From Isosphaeraceae bacterium (GTDB taxonomy: Bacteria; Planctomycetota; Planctomycetia; Isosphaerales; Isosphaeraceae): a stretch of DNA of 64,000 bases. A program made the translations under genes and the position numbers. The stretch is taken from assembly GCA_021324445.1 (NCBI GenBank), contig JAJPJC010000050.1, forward strand, positions 25,987 to 89,986, given 5' to 3'. Shown here piece by piece: positions 44,292 to 52,101 of the stretch (within the stretch, counting starts at the first letter, position 1; each line of letters begins with the position of its first letter). Below the pieces are notes generated by a model, which was not told where the DNA came from, did not search any database, and saw nothing but the letters and a program-made list of their open reading frames with translations.

Positions 44292-44683
44292 GCTACATCG
44301 CACGGGTCCTCGCAACATTCTCTGACACCGCCCCAGAGGGCACTGACAAAAACGACAAAAACCCCCCTCCACCCGTTTTTGTCGTTTTTGTCAGTGCCTC
44401 CCCGGGGGCGTGCGCGGAATCTCCGTTGCCCGGCGAGCCCGGCCCCGCCCGGCCGCTCGAGGGCCCCACCGTCCCGCCCAAGGCCGCCCTGGACAACCCA
44501 GTCCTACCCCCGTGGCCGCCTCGTCCCGCCGAACTGGCCGAGTGGCCGGTCGAATGGCGTGCTCGCTGGGGACGTCGCGCCAACGAGCTGCAAGACCAAG
44601 GCATCCCGTGGCCGGACCACGAACGGCGCGCGTTCGCCGAGGTCAAGGCCGCGATGTCAGGGGGGGCAATATGTCCCCCCTGA
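44288..44683 (+). CDS. Small element-associated protein
   Basis: The protein has 131 residues from ATG 44288 (ATGA overlap). After a variable N-terminus, encoded across a 24-bp hairpin (TDKNDKNPPPPVFVVFVSA), the conserved-looking part is PPWPPRPAELAEWPVEWRAR and GRRANELQDQGIPWPDHERR, a pattern seen in small proteins next to integrases and primases of planctomycete and other mobile elements. Function unknown. A second long hairpin starts near its 3' end. Confidence 0.6.
   Translation: MSYIARVLATFSDTAPEGTDKNDKNPPPPVFVVFVSASPGACAESPLPGEPGPARPLEGPTVPPKAALDNPVLPPWPPRPAELAEWPVEWRARWGRRANELQDQGIPWPDHERRAFAEVKAAMSGGAICPP
44339..44398. promoter_or_regulatory. 24-bp perfect hairpin inside the element operon
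   Basis: Arms 44339-44362 and 44375-44398 are perfectly complementary over 24 bp with a 12-nt loop. Each arm has AAAAACGACAAAAAC-like sequence. It lies 50 nt into the small gene after the primase gene. It could act as a terminator, attenuator or RNA-processing site. Confidence 0.75.
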
Positions 44684-44708
44684 CCAGGGTCATATTGCCC
44701 CCCCTGAC
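44656..44708. promoter_or_regulatory. 18-bp perfect hairpin at the 3' end of the element operon
   Basis: Arms 44656-44673 and 44691-44708 (GTCAGGGGGGGCAATATG and its complement) are perfect, with a 17-nt loop. The loop contains a further CCCCCCTGAC that could pair with the same left arm, so two exclusive folds exist. It spans the stop of the preceding gene (44683). Confidence 0.75.
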
Positions 44709-44850
44709 GTCGTCGCAGCGGACCCCGAGGGGGACTGACATGCGACACCGCCTGAAGCCGCGCCGGCCCGGCCGGACCGAATCCCAGGTTTGGGCCGCGT
44801 GCCCTGGTCTCACCGGCGATGAGGGATGAGGGATAAGGGATGAGGATATC

Positions 44851-45135
44851 ATGAGATACACGACCATTACCTGCGATCGCTGTCGAGCCGCGATCACCGG
44901 CCCGATGTCCACGCGGGAGTCGGCCGGCGAGCTGGCCGGCGCGCTGCCGCGGATCGACCTGTGCGGCCCGTGCGGTCGAGCCCTCCTGGCGTGGCTGCGC
45001 TCCGCCGAGGCCCTCGGCTCCGCGGCCGAGGACGAGGGATCGTCCGGCCCGGCCTGGCCGGTCGTCCCCGCGGCGATCGCCGTGGCGGAGGTCACTTCCC
45101 CCGGCCGTCGCCGGCGACGCGTCCCTGGGGCGTAG
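44851..45135 (+). CDS. Small cysteine-pair protein
   Basis: The protein has 94 residues from ATG 44851. ITCDRCRAAI and DLCGPCGRALLAW give two cysteine pairs for a zinc site. The C-terminus is Arg-rich. A short run of GATGAGG-like direct repeats (44818-44846) precedes it. Function unknown. Confidence 0.55.
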   Translation: MRYTTITCDRCRAAITGPMSTRESAGELAGALPRIDLCGPCGRALLAWLRSAEALGSAAEDEGSSGPAWPVVPAAIAVAEVTSPGRRRRRVPGA

Positions 45136-45146
45136 AAACGGCCGGA

Positions 45147-45449
45147 TCACTTCCCCTTGCCTTTGCCCTTGCCCTTGCCCTTCCCTTCGTCCCGTGGCTC
45201 CGCCGGCGCGAGCCCCAGGGACGTCACCAGGGCGAGCTCGATGATTTCTCGCCGGCCGCCCGGCACGACGCAGATCGCGGTCAGAGGCTCCGCGGGCTCG
45301 CCGTTGTCGTTGTCCTCATCAGCGAGGATGGGTTCCCAGGCAATCGCATCGGGGTGCAAGACCTCGATTTCCCGCCCGTCGGCCATCCGGATCAGGAACG
45401 GCTGGAACGGCCGCTGATCCTTCGCTTCCTTGATTTCCGCGATCTTCAT
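45147..45449 (-). CDS. Small protein with Gly-Lys repeat tail
   Basis: The protein has 100 residues: FQPFLIRMADGREIEVLHPD, then AIAWEPILADE and EIIELALVTSL, a pattern common in small planctomycete proteins. It ends in six GK dipeptides encoded by a 6-bp tandem repeat (45147-45185), a slippage-prone tract. Second gene of a pair; its ATG overlaps the RHH stop by 4 nt. Confidence 0.65.
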   Translation of the reverse strand: MKIAEIKEAKDQRPFQPFLIRMADGREIEVLHPDAIAWEPILADEDNDNGEPAEPLTAICVVPGGRREIIELALVTSLGLAPAEPRDEGKGKGKGKGKGK

Positions 45450-45655
45450 GAGTTGCGCCCCTCATCGGCCCTGATTCGTTCCAGCACCGCCTGCCTTGCA
45501 TAGGATGCCTTGCTCAGCCCTCGCTCCCGGGCGCAGCGCTCGAGCCGGACGTGATCGTCAGCCGACAGATCGAGCCGCACGGGCCTGGCGGCTTTCTCGT
45601 CCTGGACCGCGTTCCCACGCTTCCCGCCCTTCGCGGCCTTCGCAGTCTTGACCAT
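45446..45655 (-). CDS. Ribbon-helix-helix-like DNA-binding protein
   Basis: The protein has 69 residues. RPVRLDLSADDHVRLERCAR then GLSKASYARQAVLERI is a ribbon-helix-helix pattern (strand, helix, turn, helix), as in antitoxins and plasmid copy regulators. A lysine-rich N-terminus precedes it. It is divergent from the XRE-integrase genes, with a 268-bp control region between. Confidence 0.65.
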   Translation of the reverse strand: MVKTAKAAKGGKRGNAVQDEKAARPVRLDLSADDHVRLERCARERGLSKASYARQAVLERIRADEGRNS

Positions 45656-45923
45656 GCTCAGTCTCCCACCGGGTTCAGGGGATGCCCCCTTCAATCCTAC
45701 CATCGGCGTGGACTGGCCGCACATGGGTTGTACGCTTGGTCAGGACGTCCCGTCAACAGGGTGTGCTCAAGATGGGCAGCATAGAGTGCATGCATCAAGA
45801 TGCGGGAAAAATCCAGAAATCTCACCAAGCTGATACTTGACGAGTCACCAAGCGCTTGCGTATACGTAAGAGAGGTGTCGAGTCGAGGGGCGGGGACGCC
45901 CCGTTACCGTCTCGAGGTGAGTG
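45656..45923. promoter_or_regulatory. Divergent control region of the element (RHH pair and XRE-integrase)
   Basis: This is the only sizeable non-coding region before the integrase and so probably holds the promoter for xre-int. It is AT-richer than its surroundings near 45720-45850. No promoter boxes could be fixed with confidence. Confidence 0.4.
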
Positions 45924-46133
45924 ATGCTTACCGAGTTGCTTCAGAATGCGATCCGCGCGAGCGGAGCGAGCGGCTCTGCGATCAGCAAGCGGTCCGGCAT
46001 CGGTCAGTCCACGCTCAGCCGGTTCCTGCGAGGCAAGCTGAGCCTGACGCTGGGCACCGCGGAGAAGGTCCTGGACGCCCTCGAGCTGGAAGTCGTGATC
46101 CGGCCGCGGCGCGGCCCGAGGAAGGGGGGATGA
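45924..46133 (+). CDS. Small XRE-family HTH regulator
   Basis: The protein has 69 residues. LLQNAIRASGASGSAISKRS then GIGQSTLSRFLRGKLSLTLG is a standard Cro/CI-type HTH. ATG 45924 directly follows an in-frame GTG and a GAGGTGAG site. One nucleotide separates its stop from the integrase ATG, so the two are cotranscribed. It is the likely switch regulator of integration. Confidence 0.8.
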   Translation: MLTELLQNAIRASGASGSAISKRSGIGQSTLSRFLRGKLSLTLGTAEKVLDALELEVVIRPRRGPRKGG

Positions 46134-46134
46134 G

Positions 46135-47781
46135 ATGGCATCGCTACGGAAGCGCGGGAACGTCTGGTATTACCGCTATACCGACGCGGACGGGGTCAAG
46201 CGCCAGCGCAAGGGTTGCACCGATCGGCGCGTGACCGAGGAGCTGGCCCGGCAAGCCGAGTCCGAGGCCGCCAAGATCCGCTCCGGTTTGGTCGCCCCGA
46301 AGGAACTGGCCTATCGCGATCATGCGGTCCGGCCGCTGGTGGAACACCTGGGAGACTGGCACAAGGACTTGCTGGCCAAGGGGAAGACGGCCAAGCACGC
46401 CGATCAGTACCGCGACCGGGCCGGCCGGTTGATCGCGCTGGTCAAGGGGACGCGCCTTGCCGACATCGACCCGGGCCGCAAGCCCGAGGCCCTCGAGCGT
46501 GCCGCCAGGCTGCTGGAGAGCGTGCTCTCTCGAGCCCAGTTTCGCGACCTGTCGCCGGAGTCGATCCAATCGTCTCTCGCCGCGCTGCGGGATCATGGCC
46601 GGTCGAATCAGACCGTCAACCACTACCGGGCCGCGGTCCGCGCGTTCCTCCGCTGGGCACGCGACAAGAGCCGGATCCGCGACATCCCCCTGCGGGGAGT
46701 CGAGGCGTTCAACGTCGATGAGGACCAACGGCATCCACGCCGCGCCCTGACCGATGATGAGCTGGGCCGCCTGATCCGGTATGCCGAGTCCGGTCCGGCC
46801 CGGTTCCACATGCCCGGCCCGTTGCGGATGATGGCGTACCGCGCGGCCGCCGCGACCGGGTTTCGCGTCGAAGAGCTGCGGAGCCTGACCCCGGAATCGT
46901 TCCGCCTGGACCGGCCGGACCCCAGCATCTTCCTGCATGCGAGTTCCACCAAGAACCGCAAGCCGGCCGATCAGCCCATCTCCCAATCCTTGGCCCGCGA
47001 CCTTCGGGAGTGGCTCCGCGGCAAGCCGCCGGGCGAGTCCGTGTTCCCGCTCCACCACGAGACCGCCAAGGCGATCCGGGCCGATCTGGAAGCCATCGGC
47101 GTGCCGTACGAGACCGAGGAAGGGGTGGCCGACTTCCATTCCCTCCGTGCCTACTACGTCTCCGCCCTGGTCCGCTGCGGAGCCAGCATCGCCGAAGTCC
47201 AGAGGTTGGCCCGGCACGCCAAGCCCGAGACAACGCTCAAGCATTACGCCAAGGTGGCGCGGCACGACCTGCGCGGCGTGGTCGAGGCGATGCCGGACCC
47301 GGCGCCGCCCGGACCCGCCCCCGAGGTTCGCGCCGCGACCGGCACCGACGGCCGGATTTCCCCCCGCCGCGAATCCCGCGAGGACGCGGCATCGCCCGAA
47401 GACGACGGGCAAACCGGGGAGGACGGCCAACCCATAAGCAAACGCTTTGGCCACCATTTGGCCACCGCAGGGGATGCTTCGGGAGGCGTCGTGAGGCTTC
47501 CTGATGTGATGGCGGGATCGGATGATCCGCCGTTGACCAATGAAAAACCCCTTGTTTCCAAGGGGTTTGAGGCTTCGCGAGGCGTCCTGATGCGTCCCGA
47601 GCGGAGAGGGGGGGATTCGAACCCCCGAGGCCGGTTGACCCAGCCTAACGGTTTAGCAAACCGTCGCTATCGACCACTCAGCCACCTCTCCGGGAAGGCG
47701 GCGACGAGCCGGGCGGTCTGGTCTGCCGGCTCGTCCTGTCCGTTATGGACATTACCAGAGCCTGGCCTGTGGCGTCAATGA
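46135..47781 (+). CDS. int: Tyrosine recombinase (integrase) whose frame runs through the attachment site
   Basis: The frame has 548 residues. An N-terminal arm-binding segment (SLRKRGNVWYYRYTDADGVK) and a SAM-like domain (RSNQTVNHYRAAVRAFLRWA) precede the catalytic domain: AAATGFRVEELRSL (first Arg), DFHSLRAYYV (His-x-x-Arg), ARHAKPETTL (His) and KHYAKV (Tyr). The proven-looking core ends near 47280. After a spacer the frame enters the tRNA on its antisense strand (RGGDSNPRGRLTQPNGLAN), so the last 40 residues depend on the host side of the junction. In the circle they would be replaced by the 67-codon tail at 40520-40723. Confidence 0.88.
   Translation: MASLRKRGNVWYYRYTDADGVKRQRKGCTDRRVTEELARQAESEAAKIRSGLVAPKELAYRDHAVRPLVEHLGDWHKDLLAKGKTAKHADQYRDRAGRLIALVKGTRLADIDPGRKPEALERAARLLESVLSRAQFRDLSPESIQSSLAALRDHGRSNQTVNHYRAAVRAFLRWARDKSRIRDIPLRGVEAFNVDEDQRHPRRALTDDELGRLIRYAESGPARFHMPGPLRMMAYRAAAATGFRVEELRSLTPESFRLDRPDPSIFLHASSTKNRKPADQPISQSLARDLREWLRGKPPGESVFPLHHETAKAIRADLEAIGVPYETEEGVADFHSLRAYYVSALVRCGASIAEVQRLARHAKPETTLKHYAKVARHDLRGVVEAMPDPAPPGPAPEVRAATGTDGRISPRRESREDAASPEDDGQTGEDGQPISKRFGHHLATAGDASGGVVRLPDVMAGSDDPPLTNEKPLVSKGFEASRGVLMRPERRGGDSNPRGRLTQPNGLANRRYRPLSHLSGKAATSRAVWSAGSSCPLWTLPEPGLWRQ
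47543..47568 (-). terminator. Rho-independent terminator of tRNA-Ser
   Basis: On the minus strand a 10-bp stem (AAACCCCTTG with CAAGGGGTTT) with a 4-nt loop is followed by a T run. It lies about 35 nt after the tRNA 3' end, inside the element's end and inside the integrase gene on the other strand. A weaker copy is at 40405-40427. Confidence 0.8.
47602..47691 (-). tRNA. tRNA-Ser, anticodon GCT
   Basis: The gene has 90 nt with a long variable arm, as expected for tRNA-Ser. The acceptor stem is GGAGAGG with CCTCTCC and the discriminator is G. The anticodon GCT (plus-strand AGC at 47655-47657) is in loop TTTGCTAAA. The T arm has GGTTCGAATCC. CCA is not encoded. The 3' 60 nt were supplied by the integrated element. 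Confidence 0.95.
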
Positions 47782-48128
47782 TCCGGAGCTGGCGGCAGCC
47801 GATGATCCGGTGGTCCCGACTCCCCGGATCGCTGCTGGGCTCGGGTCAAACCGGCTGTCCCCAGGGCAGAGGACGAGCCCGACGGCCGGGGTGCTTCCGC
47901 TGGCCCGCAGGAACGCGACGGCCTGGAGGCCAGCAGCAGGTACGTTCCCAGCAACCAGGCGAGGAAGCCGAGGGCGACCGCGATCCATGCGGGCGACACC
48001 AGGATGCCCCCGGGGAGCCGAAGCCCGACGTCTCGCAGAACGGCAGGCTCGGAGATGACGCCGATGACCCCGAGCAGCTCGAGGAACAGACCGCCCAGCC
48101 GGAGGACCTGCCCGGTGATCTTCCCCAT
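47775..48128 (-). CDS. Small two-helix membrane protein
   Basis: The protein has 117 residues from ATG 48128 (GAGGCG upstream). Two hydrophobic helices (LGGLFLELLGVIGVIS and WIAVALGFLAWLLGTYLLLA) are followed by a Ser/Pro-rich tail. Unrecognised. Its stop overlaps the end of the integrase frame by 7 nt (convergent). Confidence 0.5.
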   Translation of the reverse strand: MGKITGQVLRLGGLFLELLGVIGVISEPAVLRDVGLRLPGGILVSPAWIAVALGFLAWLLGTYLLLASRPSRSCGPAEAPRPSGSSSALGTAGLTRAQQRSGESGPPDHRLPPAPDH

Positions 48129-48218
48129 GAGCGCCTCAGGGTCGTCGGGAAGGACGCCGGCTCAACCCCAGCCGCGCCCTCCCGGAAGGACCGGCTGACA
48201 CCGACAACCACGGCGCGG

Positions 48219-49577
48219 TTACACCTGCGGGAGTTCATACCCCTTGCGCGGCTCGCGTTTCAGCAGGGCATTGGCTTCCGCGTCGTTCTTGAACGTCTCG
48301 GTGTCGACGTCCCATTCCAGACTGCGCCCCAGCTTGTAGGAGATGTTGCCGATATGGCAGGTGTTCGTCGAGCGATGCGCGATCGCGATGTCGGCGGTCG
48401 GCACGGCGCGCGACTTGACGCAGTCGAGGAAGTTCCGCACGTGGGCCGCCTGACCGTCGTTCCCCTTGGTGACGGTCTCGGGCTTCAGGTGGATCTTCCG
48501 CAGCGGCCGATCGCCGTGGACCAGCTTGATCCCATAGGGCAGGACCACCTTGTCGGGGATCACCTCGAAGCCGTTCCGGTCCAGGATCAAGCTGCCGTCG
48601 GTGCCGCAGAACAGGATGCCGTAGTCGTGGCCGTTGAGCCTCAAGCCGTTCCCCTTGCGCATCGAGTAGGTCAAGGTGCATTCCGGGAATTCGTAGACGA
48701 CCTGCATGGTGTCGGGGGTGTCGCGGTCGTCGTCGCTGGTGAAGATCCCGCCGCTGGTGTAGACCGACCGCGGCCCCTTGGAGTTCAGCGCCCAGAGCAC
48801 GATGTCGTTGAGATGGACGCCCCAGTCGCTCATCATGCCGCCGGCGTAGTCGAAGAACCATCGGAACAGGAGGTGGAACCGATTGGGGTTGAACGGCCGC
48901 AGCGGCGCCGGTCCGAGCCACCGGTCGTAATCGACGTACGAGGGTGCCTCGCCATCGGGGTACTTTCCCAGCCCCGTCGGGCTGATGTTCTCGTAGTTCC
49001 AGGTCTGGACCCAGAAGACCTTCCCCAGCTTCCCCGAGCGCACGATCTCGACGGCCTTCTGGAAATGGGATGACGAGCGCTGCTGGGTGCCCACGGCCAT
49101 GATCTTGTTGGTCTTGCGGGCCGCGCGCAGCATCGCCTGCCCCTCGGCGACGTTGTGGGCGACGGGCTTCTCGACGTAGACATCCTTGCCGGCCAGGACG
49201 GCGTGGATGGCGGGCAGGGCATGCCAGTGGTCGGGCGTGGCGATGAGGACCGCGTCGACGTCCTTGCGCTCGAGCAGGCCCCGATAGTCGCGCGCCGTCT
49301 CCGGCGTGTTCCCCTTCACCTTCTTGACCCGGTCGGCCGTCTTACCCGCGTGGCTGTCGTCGACATCGGCGATGGCCACCACCTCCACGTCGGCCTGGGG
49401 GAGGAACGAGTCCAGGAGCTGGCCCCCGCGGCTGCCGGCGCCGATCAGGAGGCACCGGATCTTCTCGTTCGCCGAGCCGCCCAGAGCGATCCCGGGGGCA
49501 CCGAGCAGCGTCGACGCCCCAGCCGTGACCCCCACCGCCTCCACGAAATCGCGCCGCGTCAGTCGATCGGTCGCCAT
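48219..49577 (-). CDS. Secreted Gfo/Idh/MocA-family oxidoreductase
   Basis: The protein has 452 residues. A twin-arginine signal (LTRRDFVEAVGVTAGAS) is followed by the NAD(P) Rossmann fold (KIRCLLIGAGSRGGQLL), DVDAVLIATPDHWHALPA and DVYVEKPVAHN (EKP, with the catalytic-site Lys). Then come the planctomycete extras WLGPAPLRPFNPNRFH, DWGVHLNDIVLWAL and FLDCVKSRAVPTADIAIAHR. The family oxidises or reduces sugars and cyclitols; the exported members may act on glycosides. No operon partner. Confidence 0.88.
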   Translation of the reverse strand: MATDRLTRRDFVEAVGVTAGASTLLGAPGIALGGSANEKIRCLLIGAGSRGGQLLDSFLPQADVEVVAIADVDDSHAGKTADRVKKVKGNTPETARDYRGLLERKDVDAVLIATPDHWHALPAIHAVLAGKDVYVEKPVAHNVAEGQAMLRAARKTNKIMAVGTQQRSSSHFQKAVEIVRSGKLGKVFWVQTWNYENISPTGLGKYPDGEAPSYVDYDRWLGPAPLRPFNPNRFHLLFRWFFDYAGGMMSDWGVHLNDIVLWALNSKGPRSVYTSGGIFTSDDDRDTPDTMQVVYEFPECTLTYSMRKGNGLRLNGHDYGILFCGTDGSLILDRNGFEVIPDKVVLPYGIKLVHGDRPLRKIHLKPETVTKGNDGQAAHVRNFLDCVKSRAVPTADIAIAHRSTNTCHIGNISYKLGRSLEWDVDTETFKNDAEANALLKREPRKGYELPQV

Positions 49578-49872
49578 GATACCTCACCTGCCTTCGTTCG
49601 CCTGGAGATGGGATGGAAATGCCGCCCGCCGCCGCCTTGCGAGCCAAGTACATCGCCTGATCGTAACCGGGTCGGCCCATGATCGCCAGGGGTTGACATT
49701 GCCTCGGGGTCGGCATCAGAATCTGGTGCAGAAGGCTCATGACTACGGTGATCCGACCGTGGACCCCGTGCAGAACATCATCCGGAAGCCAGCCGTAGAA
49801 CATCGGCAACGGCCCATAACCACGGTGACCCGACCGGGGACCCCGTGAAGCCAGCAGCCCGGGAGGTGCGCG
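49578..49872. other. Intergenic region with a 26-bp imperfect direct repeat
   Basis: No gene seen in 295 bp. Two copies of an ACGGTGATCCGACCGTGG-like unit lie at 49744-49769 and 49822-49847 (about three mismatches, 78 nt apart), upstream of the adaptor gene; they could bind a regulator. Confidence 0.5.
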
Positions 49873-51045
49873 ATGAGACTCACAAGCTGGCCGCCCATCG
49901 TGTCCGTGTGCGTGCTCTGGGGGAGTCTGGCGTGGGGACAGACCGCGCCCGGCTCGGCTCGGATCGAGACGGTGCCGCTCCGCCTGGCGATGCCCGATGA
50001 CTACCAGGTCGCGGTCGTGCTCGAGCCGGCCCGCCGGGTCCTGGTCGTGGCCCCGGCCGACGGCATGATTCAGAGCTTGGATGCGCGGCTGGGCGGGACC
50101 GTCCGCGACGCGCAGGAGCTGGCGCAGCTCGATCGGACGGAGGCCAACGCCAAGTTGAAGATGGCCGCGGCGGAGGTCAGGGAGAAGCAGGCGCTGCTGA
50201 AGACCAACGCGGCGCTGGGGGAGGTCTACTCGGCTCAGCTCGAGGCGGCCCAGGCCCGCGCCGAGCTGGCGCAGCTCGAGCTGGCTCGTTGCACCATCCG
50301 GGCCCCCTTTGCGGGCCGGGTGCTGGCCCTGCCGGCCTACGTGGGCCAGTACGTGCTCAAGGGGACCCCGATCGCGGAGGTGGTCGACACCACGAGTCTG
50401 CGCGCGACCATTCCGGTGGACCGCCGGAGTGTCAATCTGGGCTCGAGTGTGACCGTCCCGGTCGAAGAGCGGGAAGCCACGGGCAAGGTGCAGGCGGTGC
50501 TGCCGCTGCCCCAATCGTTCGCCAAGCTGCACGAGCTGGCCACGCCGTTTGCCGCCGCCACGGTGGTCTTCGCCAATTCCCGGGGGGACCTCGAGCCGGG
50601 CCTTCGGGTCCGGCCCGCGGGGGTGCCCACGGCCCCGATCGCCACGGTCCCCAAGCGCGCGGTCCGCCCGGACGAGATCCGGGGTGCCGGCGGCTCGATG
50701 CTCCAGGTGATCCGCAACGAGTATGTCACGAACGTTCCCGTCCAGATCCTGGGCGGCGTGGGCTCGGAGCGCGTGCAGGTCTCCGGCCTGCTGCGCCCGC
50801 ACGATGCGTTGATCCTGGCCTCGTCGGTCCCCCTGATCCCGGGGACCCTCGTCCGCTTCGGCAACCAGGCGGCCAGCCACGGCATCGAGGGAACCTCGCC
50901 CAATCCCGCCCTGGGGGGTGCCGAGGCGGGGATCAATCCACCGACCGGCTTCTCCACCGGCACCCCGGGCCAGGTGCCGCGACAGGGAAATCCTGCCGCC
51001 CGACCGCCGGCTCAGACCAGCAGCGGCAACGCCACGCCGTTCTGA
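49873..51045 (+). CDS. HlyD/RND-type membrane fusion (adaptor-like) protein
   Basis: The protein has 390 residues. A signal peptide (SVCVLWGSLAWG) precedes a lipoyl-like half (VVAPADGMIQSLDARLGGTV), a coiled-coil hairpin (NAKLKMAAAEVREKQALLKT, AQARAELAQLELARC), the second lipoyl half (TIRAPFAGRVLALPAYVGQYV) and beta-barrel parts. Such proteins link inner-membrane transporters to outer-membrane channels, but no transporter is next to it. GGGAGG upstream supports ATG 49873. The C-terminal 60 residues are disordered, Gly/Pro-rich. Confidence 0.75.
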   Translation: MRLTSWPPIVSVCVLWGSLAWGQTAPGSARIETVPLRLAMPDDYQVAVVLEPARRVLVVAPADGMIQSLDARLGGTVRDAQELAQLDRTEANAKLKMAAAEVREKQALLKTNAALGEVYSAQLEAAQARAELAQLELARCTIRAPFAGRVLALPAYVGQYVLKGTPIAEVVDTTSLRATIPVDRRSVNLGSSVTVPVEEREATGKVQAVLPLPQSFAKLHELATPFAAATVVFANSRGDLEPGLRVRPAGVPTAPIATVPKRAVRPDEIRGAGGSMLQVIRNEYVTNVPVQILGGVGSERVQVSGLLRPHDALILASSVPLIPGTLVRFGNQAASHGIEGTSPNPALGGAEAGINPPTGFSTGTPGQVPRQGNPAARPPAQTSSGNATPF

Positions 51046-51207
51046 GCGGGGCGCCCCGGACCAGAATAAGTCCTTCGATGCGGCGAATGCATCCGACAGC
51101 GGACCACCCTGTGTGGGCCCACCGTCCCGGCTGGCCAGTGGCAGCCGAGGGCGGCTGCCCCACCGATCCGAGGGGTCGATGGCCGACAACCTGGGAGGGG
51201 AATCACG

Positions 51208-52095
51208 ATGACCGTCAATTACATCTCGGCGCTGTTCTTTGTCTTGCTCCTGCTTCTCGGGATCGTGCTCGCGGTGGCGATCGGCCAGGTGGGCCTGGTC
51301 TACGCCCTGATCTTCGGGGTGGCCTGGTTGTTCTTCGACTTCGTGCTCGCCTCGTCGATCCGCCTGGCCCTCCAGTGGGAGAAGGCGGTGGTCTTCCGCC
51401 TGGGGAAGTACCACACCGTCAAAGGACCCGGGTTGTTCCTGGTCGTCCCGCTGATCGACCAGATCCGCGTCGTGGATACCCGCGTCCTGGCCGTGAACAT
51501 CCCCAAGCAGCAGGTGATCACGCGCGACAACGTGCCGGTGACGATCGACGGCGTGCTCTTCTTCCGCGTCCACAACGCGGCCGAGGCGATCATCATGGTC
51601 CAGGACTATCGCACCATGATCGCCCAGTACGCGCAGACCTCGCTCCGCGACGTCATCGGCCAGTTGACCCTCGACCAGCTCCTGACCGAGCGTGAGGAGA
51701 TCGCCGCGTCGATCACGCGGCATGTGGAGAAGGATACCAAGGGATGGGGCCTGGAGGTCACCGGGCTGCGGATCCAGGACATCGACATGCCCGAGGAGCT
51801 GAAGAAGATGATGTCGCGGCAGGCCTCCGCCGAGCGGGAGAAGCGGGCGACGATCACCAAGGCCGAAGGGGACAAGGAGGCTGCGGTCAACCTGGCGCTG
51901 GCGGCCAAGACGATGGCCGAGAGCCCGGGAGCGATGCAACTGCGCACCCTGCAAACGATCGATGGACTGGGCCCGACCGCGTCCAACACCGTCGTCCTCG
52001 CCCTGCCGGTCGATGTCCTGGAAAGCCTCGCGGCCTTCCGGGACGCCGTCCGCGGCCGGGGGATGGCCGACACACGGGCGTGGCCTTCGGCCTGA
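51208..52095 (+). CDS. SPFH/band-7 protein (slipin, stomatin-like)
   Basis: The protein has 295 residues. Two hydrophobic segments are followed by KAVVFRLGKYHTVKGPGLFL, IPKQQVITRDNVPVTIDGVL, YAQTSLRDVIGQLTLDQLL and a C-terminal helix (MSRQASAEREKRATITKAEG), the order of slipins. These form membrane microdomains or cages. The usual partner NfeD is not adjacent. GGGAGG upstream supports the start. It follows the adaptor gene by 162 nt. Confidence 0.88.
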   Translation: MTVNYISALFFVLLLLLGIVLAVAIGQVGLVYALIFGVAWLFFDFVLASSIRLALQWEKAVVFRLGKYHTVKGPGLFLVVPLIDQIRVVDTRVLAVNIPKQQVITRDNVPVTIDGVLFFRVHNAAEAIIMVQDYRTMIAQYAQTSLRDVIGQLTLDQLLTEREEIAASITRHVEKDTKGWGLEVTGLRIQDIDMPEELKKMMSRQASAEREKRATITKAEGDKEAAVNLALAAKTMAESPGAMQLRTLQTIDGLGPTASNTVVLALPVDVLESLAAFRDAVRGRGMADTRAWPSA

Positions 52096-52101
52096 GGGAT
52101 C

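Larger units (their letters stand above)
40461..47661 (+). mobile_element. Integrative element in tRNA-Ser(GCU), about 7.2 kb
   Basis: The 3' half of tRNA-Ser occurs at both ends: 40461-40520 alone, and 47602-47661 as part of the complete gene. Between them are a tyrosine integrase beside the intact tRNA, an XRE regulator, a small HTH (excisionase-like) protein, two zinc-ribbon proteins, a primase/DUF3987 protein and an RHH pair. No capsid, terminase or conjugation genes are seen, so it is not a complete phage or ICE; it could be a satellite or an integrative plasmid. Gene starts overlap (GTGA, ATGA) through most of the plus-strand block. Confidence 0.85.

Noticed and set aside
44818..45185. 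Possible CRISPR-like or tandem array
   Set aside because: GATGAGG and (TTGCCC)n are short simple repeats without spacers; the latter encodes a Gly-Lys tail.
40461..47661. Element as a complete prophage
   Set aside because: No capsid, portal, terminase, tail or lysis genes were found, and 7.2 kb is too short.
49342..51954. 870-residue minus-strand open frame
   Set aside because: It runs across the 5' part of the oxidoreductase and antisense to the adaptor and slipin genes; composition artefact.
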